DNA of 64,000 nt. Source: OMIW01 sp044235645 (GTDB lineage Bacteria; Bdellovibrionota_C; UBA2361; OMIW01). Made by a program: the position numbers and the translations under genes. Shown in pieces: positions 36,129 to 45,144 of this stretch; positions within the stretch are counted from its first letter, which is position 1, and every line of letters starts with the position of its first letter. The DNA lies in assembly GCA_044235645.1 (NCBI GenBank), contig JBIIHQ010000003.1:248001-312000 (forward strand). Direction: 5' to 3'. The notes under the pieces were generated by a model. The model was not told the origin of the DNA. It saw only the letters and a list, made by a program, of their open reading frames with translations, and made no database searches.

Positions 36129-36836
36129 TCAGTCGCTCGCTACGAGCCCCCGAGAAGACGCCAGAGTATAGAGGTAGTCCACCACCTCCGTCAATGCGCG
36201 ACCCCCATTGTCTACTCGAACGGCATCCGGAGCCGCCACCGTGGGCGATATCGCCCGTTCAGCATCCCGCCGATCACGCTCGATTATTTCGGCCCGAAGG
36301 ACTGATTCATCAGCTGCAACACCCTCCCCCCGCGCTTCGCGCCACTGCTGAATTCGACGAGAAATTCTAAGATCCTCAGGAGCTTCAACGAAAAGCTTCA
36401 ATTGAGCATCGGGGAAGATAACCGTTCCGAGATCCCGCCCCTCACCAACTATCGGATAAGGAGCATACGCCTGCCGCTGAGGCTGAACGAGAGCTTGTCG
36501 AACCCGTCGAGAGGTTGCCACGCACGAGGCCGCCTCTGAAATTCGCGAATCAGAGAGGTCAACAGCGACCGTTCGCCCATCAACAAGCACTCGTCCCATC
36601 CCCGAAGAATCGACCTCCACTTCCCACGAGTGCGACTCGACAAATGCCCCGAGCGTTCCCTCATCCCCAAGGTCAATCCCTCGCGCCAACGCTTCCCATC
36701 CCACCGCCCGATAGAGGAGCCCACTACTGAAATGCACGAAGCCCAATCGACGAGCAAGGTGGCGCGCAATGGAGGATTTACCCGATGCAGCGAGACCATC
36801 CACCGTAATTACTATCCGAGAAGCGGGCGTTACCAC
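36129..36836 (-). CDS. cmk: Cytidylate kinase
   Basis: The 235-residue CMP/dCMP kinase has the P-loop VDGLAASGKSSIA, then LLYRAVGWEA and GRDLGTVIFPDA, which are typical of the Cmk family, with the final RRDAERA lid region. The GTG start at 36836 has GGAGGTG six bases upstream. It is read together with rpsA, 157 bp downstream. Confidence 0.95.
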   Translation of the reverse strand: MVTPASRIVITVDGLAASGKSSIARHLARRLGFVHFSSGLLYRAVGWEALARGIDLGDEGTLGAFVESHSWEVEVDSSGMGRVLVDGRTVAVDLSDSRISEAASCVATSRRVRQALVQPQRQAYAPYPIVGEGRDLGTVIFPDAQLKLFVEAPEDLRISRRIQQWREARGEGVAADESVLRAEIIERDRRDAERAISPTVAAPDAVRVDNGGRALTEVVDYLYTLASSRGLVASD

Positions 36837-37038
36837 GTCTTACACCTCCGAAACACAACTCACCCAAAAAAACTACCTTGGATGGAATAAAAGCCACTCC
36901 GATCCAGGGTGAGAGGCATCATACCAGAAGGAACTCTGGAGAAAAGTCGATGGGCTTGCGAATAGCCTCGGAGGTTAGCTCTGCTATGTCGATTTATCTC
37001 AAGGAGACAATCAAAAAAGTCGATATAAGAGGTACCGG

Positions 37039-37065
37039 ATGAGTATTTATTCAATCCACGTATGA
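37039..37065 (+). CDS. Eight-residue leader-like mini-ORF overlapping the patatin start
   Basis: An ATG at 37039 with AAGAGG six bases upstream opens a frame of only eight codons, MSIYSIHV. Its TGA (37063-37065) overlaps the ATG of the patatin gene (37062-37064). The patatin ATG itself lacks a ribosome site, so translational coupling is likely. No attenuator structure was found. Confidence 0.4.
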   Translation: MSIYSIHV

Positions 37066-38234
37066 GACGACGCCCTCAACCGCCTCTCAGTCGCCCAATT
37101 CCTCAAAAAACATTTCCGTCCTTTGACGTCATTGATACCGGGGTCGTTCTTTCCGGCGGAGGCTCACGCGCTGCGTATCAGGTCGGTGCGCTGCGAGCCC
37201 TCTGCCGTTTCTTTGACCACCCCTCTCACCCGATTAACACCATCGTTGGGAGCAGTATCGGCGCCGTTAATGGGCTCGTGCTCGCTTCACTGCTAAAGCA
37301 CGGTGTCCACGAGGCAGTTAATCAGATGGAACTCATCTGGCGCGAGCGCACCATTCGAAATACCTTTAGTGGTTCCCCCTCCCGAGCATTCCTGAGGGCT
37401 CTCCTCATCGCGCAGCAACAGCTTCGCTCTCCCGGCCCCAACCTTTCAGATCGATCGGTTTTTGACCCCGCCCCTCTTAAAGAGGTTGTCGACCGAATAA
37501 TCAGCGAGTGTGGTGGGCTCACCCCCGAAACACGGCACCCCTCCCTTACCTCGGTAGGAGTAATGACCACGATTGAGGGGCCCGAGAGAAAGCCGCTCCT
37601 CTTCCTCTCCTCCCATAAGCATCCCTCACCTGAGGCGATGGCGGGTGCCACCTTTGATATTACCATGGTACCCGACCTGCGAGCCAAACACGGATTCGCC
37701 TCCGCAGCTCTCCCCTCCATTCTTCCCGCAGTAGAGCTCGATACCGATCGAGGCAAAGTAAGACTCGTCGACGGAGGCATCTCGATAAACGTACCGATCG
37801 ATCCCGCGGTACGCCTCGGTGCGAATCGGGTATATTCAATCGATGTATCGGGGCGTCACTGGTGGCTCGACAGATTTGGTGAACCCCACGACACCCGACC
37901 CTCGTGGGAAGTCGCCGCTGAGCCCGAAACATTTTGTCTGCGTCCTCCGAAGACCGCCTCGTTCCGAACCCGACGTTCCCTCGGTCCCATCCTCAAAGAC
38001 GCCGTGGGAAGCTCAACGAGACGATTTATCGCCGCCGCAGGCCCCGTGTGGCCCCTTTTTAGCATCCTTAAGAAAAAACTGGGCGAGGAGGTGGCATATG
38101 AGAGCATGACGTATGTCGCTCTTGACCCCGAATACCTCCAGGGACTCATCGAATTGGGTTATTCAGAAACAGTCATGACCCTCGAAGAGATGAGGCGCAA
38201 TGATCTCGTATCACTCGGCACTAAAGTCGCGTAG
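37062..38234 (+). CDS. Patatin-like phospholipase
   Basis: The 390-residue product carries the patatin blocks: oxyanion loop SGGGSRAAYQVGAL, nucleophile elbow GSSIG with Ser65, and the dyad aspartate in VDGG (Asp237) followed by INVPI. These Ser-Asp enzymes cleave acyl lipids; some are secreted toxins and some membrane-remodelling enzymes. No signal peptide is evident. It overlaps by 24 bp with the convergent hydrolase-like gene at 38211, and is probably coupled to the mini-ORF at 37039. Confidence 0.92.
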   Translation: MRRRPQPPLSRPIPQKTFPSFDVIDTGVVLSGGGSRAAYQVGALRALCRFFDHPSHPINTIVGSSIGAVNGLVLASLLKHGVHEAVNQMELIWRERTIRNTFSGSPSRAFLRALLIAQQQLRSPGPNLSDRSVFDPAPLKEVVDRIISECGGLTPETRHPSLTSVGVMTTIEGPERKPLLFLSSHKHPSPEAMAGATFDITMVPDLRAKHGFASAALPSILPAVELDTDRGKVRLVDGGISINVPIDPAVRLGANRVYSIDVSGRHWWLDRFGEPHDTRPSWEVAAEPETFCLRPPKTASFRTRRSLGPILKDAVGSSTRRFIAAAGPVWPLFSILKKKLGEEVAYESMTYVALDPEYLQGLIELGYSETVMTLEEMRRNDLVSLGTKVA

Positions 38235-39107
38235 GGCAGCCGCGCCCCGTCGCATCGGATGACGGTGCTTAACGAGAAGGAACGATTTCAAGACTGCTGC
38301 AGCCGCTTCGCCCTCCTCAAAGGAAAGCCGTTGGAACCACCCATTCGGAATTCGCTGCGCAAGAATCGCCATATGGCGTGCCTCAGCTTCAGACGACGTC
38401 GCGGAGGCAACCACTAAAACCGGGCACCGAATTCGGTGAAGAAACGGCTCGGGGAAGAAATGGTCTGATCCCATCCGCAGGGGCAACCCCAAAGGGAGCC
38501 ACCTCTCAAGCCGAGCAACCACCCGCTCGCTCCATGATGCCCCAAGCTCAACTGTCGGATCTGCGAGAATAATCACCTGACATAGTTTAGGTCGCGTCAC
38601 TGCAAGAAGCTCAACCAAGACCGAACCTCTGCCCACCCCGATCATCGGGCAGTGTCGCACTCCGAGCGACTCAAGACACGTCTCAACCTCCGCACTCGTC
38701 GCCTCCCACTCACTACCCGAGGTAGGCGGAGCAACAAGGAGCTCAATGACCCGGCCATCGGCGATAACGGCTCCCTCCGCACCCTCTTGCGAGATCCACG
38801 CCCCCCTCATCATCCCCTTCTTTTCGATGAGCAACTCCTTACCATCCCGCAAACCACTACGCACAATCACAACGGCCCGGCCGGTGCCCCTGACAGTTTG
38901 CACCTGAACCCGACGGAGCGGGACCCGCCCTTCGCTCATCTCGCCAATGACACCTTTTAACTCCGACGCCCCCTTCGCCATCCCTCCTCCGTCACCTGTA
39001 AAGCCAAAAACTCCCCCTTTTCTAACCCAACGAAACCCGGTATAACATAGTATCGAGCCTATAAGAAGGTCGAGATAAAGGTAGTCAGGGGAAGCCCCGT
39101 CGGCCAT
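38211..39107 (-). CDS. Possible alpha/beta-hydrolase-fold protein, divergent
   Basis: About 298 residues. One hydrophobic segment sits near residues 12-26 (LDLLIGSILCYTGFRW). A region around the middle reads PMIGVGRGSVLVELLAV, which is reminiscent of the nucleophile elbow of an alpha/beta hydrolase, and near the C-terminus VLVVASATSSEAEARHM resembles the strand before the catalytic histidine region. A complete Ser-Asp-His triad was not identified, so enzymatic activity is uncertain. The ATG at 39107 is preferred over a TTG two codons upstream. It is convergent with the patatin gene. Confidence 0.5.
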   Translation of the reverse strand: MADGASPDYLYLDLLIGSILCYTGFRWVRKGGVFGFTGDGGGMAKGASELKGVIGEMSEGRVPLRRVQVQTVRGTGRAVVIVRSGLRDGKELLIEKKGMMRGAWISQEGAEGAVIADGRVIELLVAPPTSGSEWEATSAEVETCLESLGVRHCPMIGVGRGSVLVELLAVTRPKLCQVIILADPTVELGASWSERVVARLERWLPLGLPLRMGSDHFFPEPFLHRIRCPVLVVASATSSEAEARHMAILAQRIPNGWFQRLSFEEGEAAAAVLKSFLLVKHRHPMRRGAAALRDFSAE

Positions 39108-39153
39108 CCCCAATCGAGAGCGTCCTCAAGGGAGTACTGTATGCGGAGAGGCC

Positions 39154-39585
39154 ATGACTGAAGAAGCCATGACTGGCGGTGTGCCATCCGATGAAGCTAC
39201 AGGCCTCGACGCCAGCTGTCAGGAATCCACTCCCCCCTCCAGACCTGGGCCGATTCGCGTTGGATCCGGTACCGCAGAATCACCGACTGAGGCAGCCACC
39301 CCCACCCGTCGCTTCGCCTGCCACCACTACAATAGCTGCCTGAGCCTCGCCGCCGTGCTTAACTGGGATAGTTTCTCATGTCGAGGATGCTCGGGAGAAA
39401 TCGATGAGGCAGTTCGATGGCGAGCAAAAAGCGAAAGCCGTCGAGACGCCACTCTCAAAAGACTTTGCGTTATCCCCAACCCTCCCATCATGCGATCGTC
39501 CGCGAGTTCGCGCCAACCGGGTCAATCCGGAACGACGATCCAGGTTAATCCCATCGTTAATCTTCGTTCGGTCGGTCCACGATAA
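39154..39585 (+). CDS. Small cysteine-motif protein, unknown function
   Basis: A 143-residue protein. The first 45 residues are polar and proline-rich. The core CHHYNSC...NWDSFSCRGC holds four cysteines in two pairs (CxxxxxC and CxxC) plus histidines, a likely zinc or iron site. Similar short motifs of the form C-x5-C-LA-x3-NW-x-SF-x-C-x2-C appear, as far as I recall, in small proteins of deltaproteobacteria. The C-terminus is basic and Ser-rich. The ATG has GGAGAGG upstream. Confidence 0.6.
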   Translation: MTEEAMTGGVPSDEATGLDASCQESTPPSRPGPIRVGSGTAESPTEAATPTRRFACHHYNSCLSLAAVLNWDSFSCRGCSGEIDEAVRWRAKSESRRDATLKRLCVIPNPPIMRSSASSRQPGQSGTTIQVNPIVNLRSVGPR

Positions 39586-39698
39586 GGGAATCTTGCCCCC
39601 GACGAATTTCTTCATTACCCTCGCGGATGTGGTGTGCAAAAAGGTTGCGCATGCCAGAGGCTGAAAAAGGATGAGCGGCCCACTGTTCGCGAGGATGT

Positions 39699-40646
39699 AT
39701 GCACGAAACTTCTTCTCCCCTCTACAAGGGATACATTGATTCGATTTTACGAGATGACCAAGCGGTGACCGTTAACGCGTGGGCTGCGAGTACCACCCCT
39801 TACACCGCGGAGGACATCTCAGTCTTTTTACCCGCGACTAATAGCACCATATCGTGTCGTGCGACCATCTCCCAAAGACCAGACGTCTATACCTTTTATA
39901 ATCAGGTCCATAGTGGGTACCTCAACAGCGGAATTCAGGTAACCTTTACCGCCCAACCAAGCGAGTGCTTGATATCGATTCGAGGGGAGCCACTCTTTAC
40001 CATTCCCGGAAACAAATTTGCGGGACTCGCGATCGACGAGATAATCCGGCCAAACCGACGGGCAAAGACGGAGCTGATCGTCGTTGATAATTTCTATGAA
40101 AACCCGGACATCGTCAGAGAATACGCTCTCACCCGAGAATTCAAGTCGAACGAGATGTACCACAAGGGAAACCGCACCGAAGAGCGATATATACCGAGCT
40201 GGGTAAAGGATGAATTCAGCCGCATCCTTAATAAACAGGTAACCGAATTCGTTGGAGCAACGGGGGTCTTCCAGTACTGCGTTGCTCAGGACAGCGTCGT
40301 CTACCACTACGATACGCAGGAGTATGCGGCGATGGTGTATCTTTCGCCACATGCCCCCCTCCAGACGGGGACCCAGACATTTCGCAGCAAAATTACCGGA
40401 CTCTTCGGGGCAGCTACCGATGACGACGCGAGCCGGCTTGGTAAAACAAAGGAGGAATTAGACCGATTAAGCTTCAACGGAAACAATTTCTACGATCGGA
40501 ATAACATGGAGCTCGTCGATTCCGTGGCGAACGTCTACAATCGTTGCGTCATCTTCCACGCGAGAGCTCTCCACGCCGCCACCGGTTACTATGGGAGCAA
40601 CAAGGACGACTCCCGTTTATTCCATCTTTATTTTTTCAATTGCTGA
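39699..40646 (+). CDS. 2-oxoglutarate/Fe(II) oxygenase-like protein (DUF6445-type), unknown substrate
   Basis: A 315-residue protein. The N-terminal third is a beta-rich region with no clear family. The C-terminal half looks like a 2OG-Fe(II) double-stranded beta-helix: HYDTQEYAAMVYLSP provides a candidate HxD, and CVIFHARALHAATGYYG followed by SRLFHLYFF a candidate second histidine and the 2OG-binding arginine. The pattern resembles the DUF6445 family. Metal ligands are inferred, not proved. The ATG has GAGG upstream. Confidence 0.6.
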   Translation: MHETSSPLYKGYIDSILRDDQAVTVNAWAASTTPYTAEDISVFLPATNSTISCRATISQRPDVYTFYNQVHSGYLNSGIQVTFTAQPSECLISIRGEPLFTIPGNKFAGLAIDEIIRPNRRAKTELIVVDNFYENPDIVREYALTREFKSNEMYHKGNRTEERYIPSWVKDEFSRILNKQVTEFVGATGVFQYCVAQDSVVYHYDTQEYAAMVYLSPHAPLQTGTQTFRSKITGLFGAATDDDASRLGKTKEELDRLSFNGNNFYDRNNMELVDSVANVYNRCVIFHARALHAATGYYGSNKDDSRLFHLYFFNC

Positions 40647-40849
40647 TTCTAGGTCGACAGAGCGATCGCGGATAGCGATGGAAGTGAAAGGCGCGTATCC
40701 GCCCGACGGTCCAATCCGAAAAGAACTCTCCCAGTACATCGCGATGAGGTTAAACGGGGTGAGCGCGGGTCAAAGTTTACGACGGACGATGCGAATATCC
40801 TTTTTAACCCCAAACGGGCACGTGCCCCCTTAACCCTCCTCACACAAAA
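40647..40849. other. Convergent intergenic region
   Basis: About 200 bp between the oxygenase-like gene and the paralogue pair. It contains a 12 bp perfect palindrome, GGGCACGTGCCC (40816-40827), but no convincing terminator or gene. Confidence 0.3.
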
Positions 40850-42043
40850 TCACAGCTGGAAGAGCGATTTGAGCTTGGCCTCTACGAGGCGAACGTGATT
40901 AGGATTTGTCGATGGTTGGCCGTTCACGAGAAGCTGCACCTGCCCGTTTGCACCGTTGATGGTTAATTGATAAGGACCTCCCTCCCGGCCGCCTACCGTT
41001 ATCACATCCCCCGTAAAACTCGCTTGCGAGATAGCCCCCTTCGCTTTCGCGTCCTGAAGCTTCTCCATGATCTCTCCCTTCCGAGTCCTCCACGCTTCAG
41101 CAATGGATGCCTGTTCCTCCGGGCTAATGGTGCCATTAATCGTAATCTGCCCTGCCGTCGTCTGAGACGGCCGCGATGCTGGAGCCGGACCCGACGAGGG
41201 TCCCGGAGATGAAGCGGGTGTTGTACTCACGGACCGGCCGAGAAACCCCTCCACATCACCAAGTATCCGACGCCTTATGGCCCCTAACTCGGGCAAGCTT
41301 GGGTCGGCACCAGGAAGCCTCGGATCTCCCCCCGTCCTCATGTACTCAAGAATGAACTTCTTCGCGCCTACGGCCACTGCCACCGAAATCCTGTCCGGTG
41401 CCTCTGTCACCTGACCTGGATACTTCTGCTTGAGGTAATCGGCAAAGCCGGGTTTTTGGGAAGCCTCCCGAATAGCTGCCTCCTCCCTTGCCGAGAAGAT
41501 TCCCGATTCAGGTGTTGCTCCCGCGTCAGGCCTTGTAGCCCCGCCTGGCTGAGGAGTCGTCCCTCCCGATGATTGCTTCTGTACCAAGGCTTTACAGGCA
41601 GGCCGCAATGCCTCGTGAACCGCGGCCAACCCCTGTTCCATCCTCACTTTGTCGAAAGGAACCCCATTTACCAAACTTTTTTCTTTTACTATGTCGCCCG
41701 ATGCCACATGGACTAACAGGTCTACCTTTTTACCTTTCGGGTCAGAAACCTCGACTCGTCGATACCCCTCGGGCAGCGGCTTTCCATCTGCTCCCTTATC
41801 GTGAACCGCGAACGTTATCCCATCTCGGGTCACCGACTCACCCGGCTTTACCGATGAGAGAAGTTCCCTCATAGCGACCTTCTCTTGCTGCTTGTACGGC
41901 TCGCTTTTGACAATCGCCGTCGTAGAATCAAGACGGGGAAAGCTGGAAGACGCTGGTTGAGTCGCTGCTGGAGTTGGTGTTGCACCGGGCGCGGCCGATG
42001 GAGTGGGTGATGAAGGCGCTGGTTGCGTCGCTGCTGCTGTCAC
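40850..42043 (-). CDS. Paralogue A of a novel two-member family, unknown function
   Basis: About 397 residues from a GTG at 42043 that lies behind AAGGAGGGG; the aligned SD-GTG arrangement is repeated in its sister gene. The N-terminus is Pro/Ala/Ser-rich and lacks a signal peptide. Residues 44-150 hold a domain shared with the sister (KPGESVTRDGITFAVHDKGAD, VHVASGDIVKEKS, EQGLAAVHEALRP). The C-terminal half (a helical part, a Pro/Ser-rich hinge, then a beta part ending LVEAKLKSLFQL) is not shared. No known family was recognised. An extended frame upstream to an ATG at 42085 exists but lacks a ribosome site. Confidence 0.75.
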   Translation of the reverse strand: MTAAATQPAPSSPTPSAAPGATPTPAATQPASSSFPRLDSTTAIVKSEPYKQQEKVAMRELLSSVKPGESVTRDGITFAVHDKGADGKPLPEGYRRVEVSDPKGKKVDLLVHVASGDIVKEKSLVNGVPFDKVRMEQGLAAVHEALRPACKALVQKQSSGGTTPQPGGATRPDAGATPESGIFSAREEAAIREASQKPGFADYLKQKYPGQVTEAPDRISVAVAVGAKKFILEYMRTGGDPRLPGADPSLPELGAIRRRILGDVEGFLGRSVSTTPASSPGPSSGPAPASRPSQTTAGQITINGTISPEEQASIAEAWRTRKGEIMEKLQDAKAKGAISQASFTGDVITVGGREGGPYQLTINGANGQVQLLVNGQPSTNPNHVRLVEAKLKSLFQL

Positions 42044-42322
42044 GGTCCCCTCCTTAATTCCTACTATTTTTTCTATCGCCCTCATAACGAGAAACGCTTC
42101 TTCAGGGGTTATGGCTTCCTTTTAATGCAATGTGCCCCAAGACCACTCAATCTACTCGAAGTCGGTCGCACTTCTCGTCCCTCGAGGAGGGATTCACTCG
42201 ACAATATCACGGAGACGGCGGACCGCGCCGACAAACGGTACGGCAATAGCACCCATAACCAGGGGCACATGCACCGGAGGCTCGCTAAATAATGAGGCTG
42301 TTACCGAGGAGAGGGGAGTCCC
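42044..42322. other. Gap between the two paralogues
   Basis: 279 bp between tandem minus-strand genes. No open frame or hairpin of note was found apart from the SD region of paralogue A at its left end. Confidence 0.3.
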
Positions 42323-43498
42323 CTACGCCGGACCCTTCCCGTACACATCACGGTAAGCCTTTCTTATCGCGGCGACATCTGATGGATCATCGAGCTTCAG
42401 CGGTTTGCCCTTGAGAACCCCTGCGACGGGCTCTCCCGCCGCATTCACGGCCAAGACAAGGGACGCGGCGGAGTTTGGGCCTTTTGGTCGCAGAATGAGA
42501 TAGGACGTGGCATCAACCCGCGAAAAAGGCGCTTCCTCTGGGTACGGGTTTGTCGTGGAGCTCTCAATTACTCCCCCTGTCGTCGTTCGGAACAGCTGGG
42601 GCGTCCCCTTGAGGAACTCCGATTTACCAAGCGACGTCAGCCAGGCTTTATCAGACAGCGCAGGGGTTGCTTCCGGTTTTGTCCCGGCTCCCACTGAGCT
42701 TACCACCTTTTGAAACCTGTCAAGATCCTCTCTTCTGCTCAAATTAAGGGCCTGAGGCGGCTCCCCACGTTCACGATACACCGGATGAGCAATCTCCCCC
42801 TTGCCATCAACGACGAAACTCACCTCCTCATTTTTCTCAGAACGTGCGCGTACGGATACTCGGTGACGGCCATCAGGCTGAAGCACACTTGCGATGGTTC
42901 CCGAACCGACCTCCTGTGGTCCTTTGCCCGCATGTTCCCGAGCCAAAGTCGCAAGCTCTCTTCCGATAACGGGTGTCGGGGATCCTTTATCCCGCGACGA
43001 GCCCGAGCGAGACTCGGTTCCCCTATCGGGTGAATCTGCTGACTTTTGCACTATGGCTCTACACATCGGTCGCAGCGCCTCATGAACCGCTGCGACACCC
43101 TGCTCTGTCCGAACCTTATCCCAGGACACCCCGCCGATCGAACTTTTCTGTTTGACTATGTCGCCTGATGCTACGTGGACAATTAGTTCAACTTTTTTAC
43201 CGCTGCGGTCAGCTATCTCAACGCGACGAAACCCCTCATCAGCTCCCTTGTCGTGCACCGTGAACGTGACCCCATCCCTGGTGACCGACTCACCGACCTT
43301 CGTCGATGCAAGAAGCGCTTTCATCGCATCCTTCTCACCCTGTTTGTAGGGGTCACTCTGAACCAACTCTCGGACTGAAGAGACCGGCCGGAAGCTCACC
43401 ACTCCGGGCGCAGAAGACGTAGCTGGTGCTGACGATGTCGCCGGGGCCGGTGATGTAGCTCTGGCTCCCCCTCCCTGGTCTTGGGTTTCAACTGCCAC
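42323..43498 (-). CDS. Paralogue B of a novel two-member family, unknown function
   Basis: About 391 residues from a GTG at 43498 behind GAGGAGGGG. The first 45 residues are Ala/Ser/Pro-rich (repeated SSAPATSSAP). The shared domain follows (KVGESVTRDGVTFTVHDKGAD, VHVASGDIVKQKS, EQGVAAVHEALRPMC). The C-terminal part differs from paralogue A and contains two basic-acidic segments and an end with DPSDVAAIRKAYRDVYGKG. No signal peptide or membrane segment. The two genes are tandem and probably arose by duplication of the shared domain with later divergence of the tails. Confidence 0.75.
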   Translation of the reverse strand: MAVETQDQGGGARATSPAPATSSAPATSSAPGVVSFRPVSSVRELVQSDPYKQGEKDAMKALLASTKVGESVTRDGVTFTVHDKGADEGFRRVEIADRSGKKVELIVHVASGDIVKQKSSIGGVSWDKVRTEQGVAAVHEALRPMCRAIVQKSADSPDRGTESRSGSSRDKGSPTPVIGRELATLAREHAGKGPQEVGSGTIASVLQPDGRHRVSVRARSEKNEEVSFVVDGKGEIAHPVYRERGEPPQALNLSRREDLDRFQKVVSSVGAGTKPEATPALSDKAWLTSLGKSEFLKGTPQLFRTTTGGVIESSTTNPYPEEAPFSRVDATSYLILRPKGPNSAASLVLAVNAAGEPVAGVLKGKPLKLDDPSDVAAIRKAYRDVYGKGPA

Positions 43499-43619
43499 AC
43501 TCCCCTCCTCACAAAACTCGCACACCTTCCGCTCCCCCTCCCACCGAGGGCTCTCTAGCGTTATGCCCCTAGCTCTCAAACGGGTGACCCCAAATGGGTA
43601 AAAATCTTTGCCGGAGCCG

Positions 43620-44537
43620 CTATTTTCGTTCCCCCTCCACCTCTCCCCTAACCAAAAATCCCGCTGCTAACCCACGACCCGCGCTCTCCCCTATCACAAG
43701 CTGCCGCGACTCACGAAAGCGCACCCCTAACCCCTTTCCTTCTGCCAACACACAGTCACGAACGAGATTTTCAATCACTACATTTCCCACCTCATAACTA
43801 TGGGTTGTGACAATCAATGCTCCACCCTCCTCGTGGCCCCTATCTGCCTGAGCTCCTGTCCGCCGAAGGAGCCTCACCATCGCCTGAAGCAACGGGACAA
43901 TAATCTCCCCCAGCTCCCAGCGAGATTTTGGGGTCGGCCGGCTGAATGACGGTGGATCGGCGATAATGAGGTCGTAACGGCTCCCCCGCTTTATCTCTCG
44001 ATTCAGGAACGAGAGGGCATCCTCCGTAATGAAGCGGATAGACGATATGCTATTTGCTTGAGCATTTTCCCGAGCCCATCCGATGGCGCTTTTCGAGAGA
44101 TCAACATGGGTGACCTCTGCCCCCGCCGCCGCAGCAGCAATGGAAGCAAGCCCCGTGTAGGCAAAGAGATTAAGAATCCGAGCGCCGGGACGGGACGCAA
44201 CCGCCCGAATCTCAGGGAGATACGACGCATGCTCTGGGAATACCCCAACCTGGCCGTTTGATTGACACCGAACGAGCAATGTGACCCCGTCGATGATGAC
44301 GGGCCACTGCGCCGGCAATTTCCTGGTGCTTCGCCATCCGCTCGCTGGAAGATAGATACCATCAGGATCAAAGTCCGATGTGGCGCGTCGTCGCCAGCAG
44401 GCAAGACTCGCGGGACGCTCAAGAAGATATTCTCCCCACCGCTCGACACGTACCCCCTCTCCCGAATCAACAAGAGCATAGGTGCCCGGAATTGGCGAGA
44501 GGTTACTAACCCCCAATGAGAGCTCTGCCGCCGCCAC
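43620..44537 (-). CDS. Class I SAM-dependent methyltransferase, RlmI-like
   Basis: 305 residues. The central SAM fold has LNLFAYTGLASIAAAAAGAE (motif I) and VDLSKSAIGWARENA, with the catalytic DPPSF motif of rRNA/DNA cytosine methyltransferases and VTTHSYE downstream. The overall order resembles RlmI/RlmK-type 23S rRNA methyltransferases, although the N-terminal PUA domain of RlmI is not recognised. The GTG start lies 2 nt after the pdxT stop, so they are probably coupled. Confidence 0.82.
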   Translation of the reverse strand: MAAAELSLGVSNLSPIPGTYALVDSGEGVRVERWGEYLLERPASLACWRRRATSDFDPDGIYLPASGWRSTRKLPAQWPVIIDGVTLLVRCQSNGQVGVFPEHASYLPEIRAVASRPGARILNLFAYTGLASIAAAAAGAEVTHVDLSKSAIGWARENAQANSISSIRFITEDALSFLNREIKRGSRYDLIIADPPSFSRPTPKSRWELGEIIVPLLQAMVRLLRRTGAQADRGHEEGGALIVTTHSYEVGNVVIENLVRDCVLAEGKGLGVRFRESRQLVIGESAGRGLAAGFLVRGEVEGERK

Positions 44538-44539
44538 CG

Positions 44540-45112
44540 CTAGGCTCCCCGACGGTCATGAGTAGCCAACAACTTCTCATGCAGGAAGGAATCGTTTCCT
44601 AACTCCGAATGGAACGAAGCGGCAAGCACGTTGTGATAACGAAATAGCACCGGCTGATTGTGTAAAAAAGCTTCAGGGGTTGCCCTCCCATCTATCGCTT
44701 CAAGCAACGGCGCTCGAATAAATGAGACAACATGAGGAGTAGGTCCATCACCCACCGTAATCGATGCCTCAAATGATTCGCGTTGCGACCCATAGAAATT
44801 GCGATGAGCCCGAAGCGGTATCGCTGCGAGCGAGGGCTGCGATGGTCCGACAACTTCCGTCGCAAGAAGGATCGCCCCAGCGCACACCCCGAGCACGGGG
44901 CGGTGCCGGCAGAATATAGCGAGAGGCTCGAACATATTGCTTAAGCGAAGCAGATGGAGCATCGTTGTGCTCTCCCCACCCGGAAGCACTAACCGCTCAA
45001 CAGATTCGAGATCCGCACACGATCTCACCAAAACCGCCTCGATACCAAGACGAGCAAACGCGGCTCGGTGCGGTTCAACACAGCCCTGAAGCGCGAGGAT
45101 CCCTACCGTCAT
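44540..45112 (-). CDS. pdxT: Pyridoxal 5-prime-phosphate synthase glutaminase subunit
   Basis: 190 residues with the glutamine amidotransferase core: LPGGESTTM, nucleophile GVCAGA with Cys77, and the FHSEL histidine-glutamate pair near the C-terminus. It releases ammonia from glutamine and channels it to PdxS. It lies directly after pdxS (32 bp) in the deoxyxylulose-5-phosphate-independent vitamin B6 route. Confidence 0.95.
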   Translation of the reverse strand: MTVGILALQGCVEPHRAAFARLGIEAVLVRSCADLESVERLVLPGGESTTMLHLLRLSNMFEPLAIFCRHRPVLGVCAGAILLATEVVGPSQPSLAAIPLRAHRNFYGSQRESFEASITVGDGPTPHVVSFIRAPLLEAIDGRATPEAFLHNQPVLFRYHNVLAASFHSELGNDSFLHEKLLATHDRRGA

Positions 45113-45144
45113 ACTACCATCCCCCGCTCGTAATCACCTTTCTG

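Noticed and set aside
40816..40827. Palindrome GGGCACGTGCCC as a terminator or operator
   Set aside because: Without a separate loop the stem is only 4 bp, and no T run or second copy was seen.
40678..40833. A plus-strand frame MEVKGAYPPDGPIRKELSQY and onward, 51 residues
   Set aside because: No ribosome site, composition not clearly protein-like, and it lies in the convergent gap after the oxygenase-like gene.
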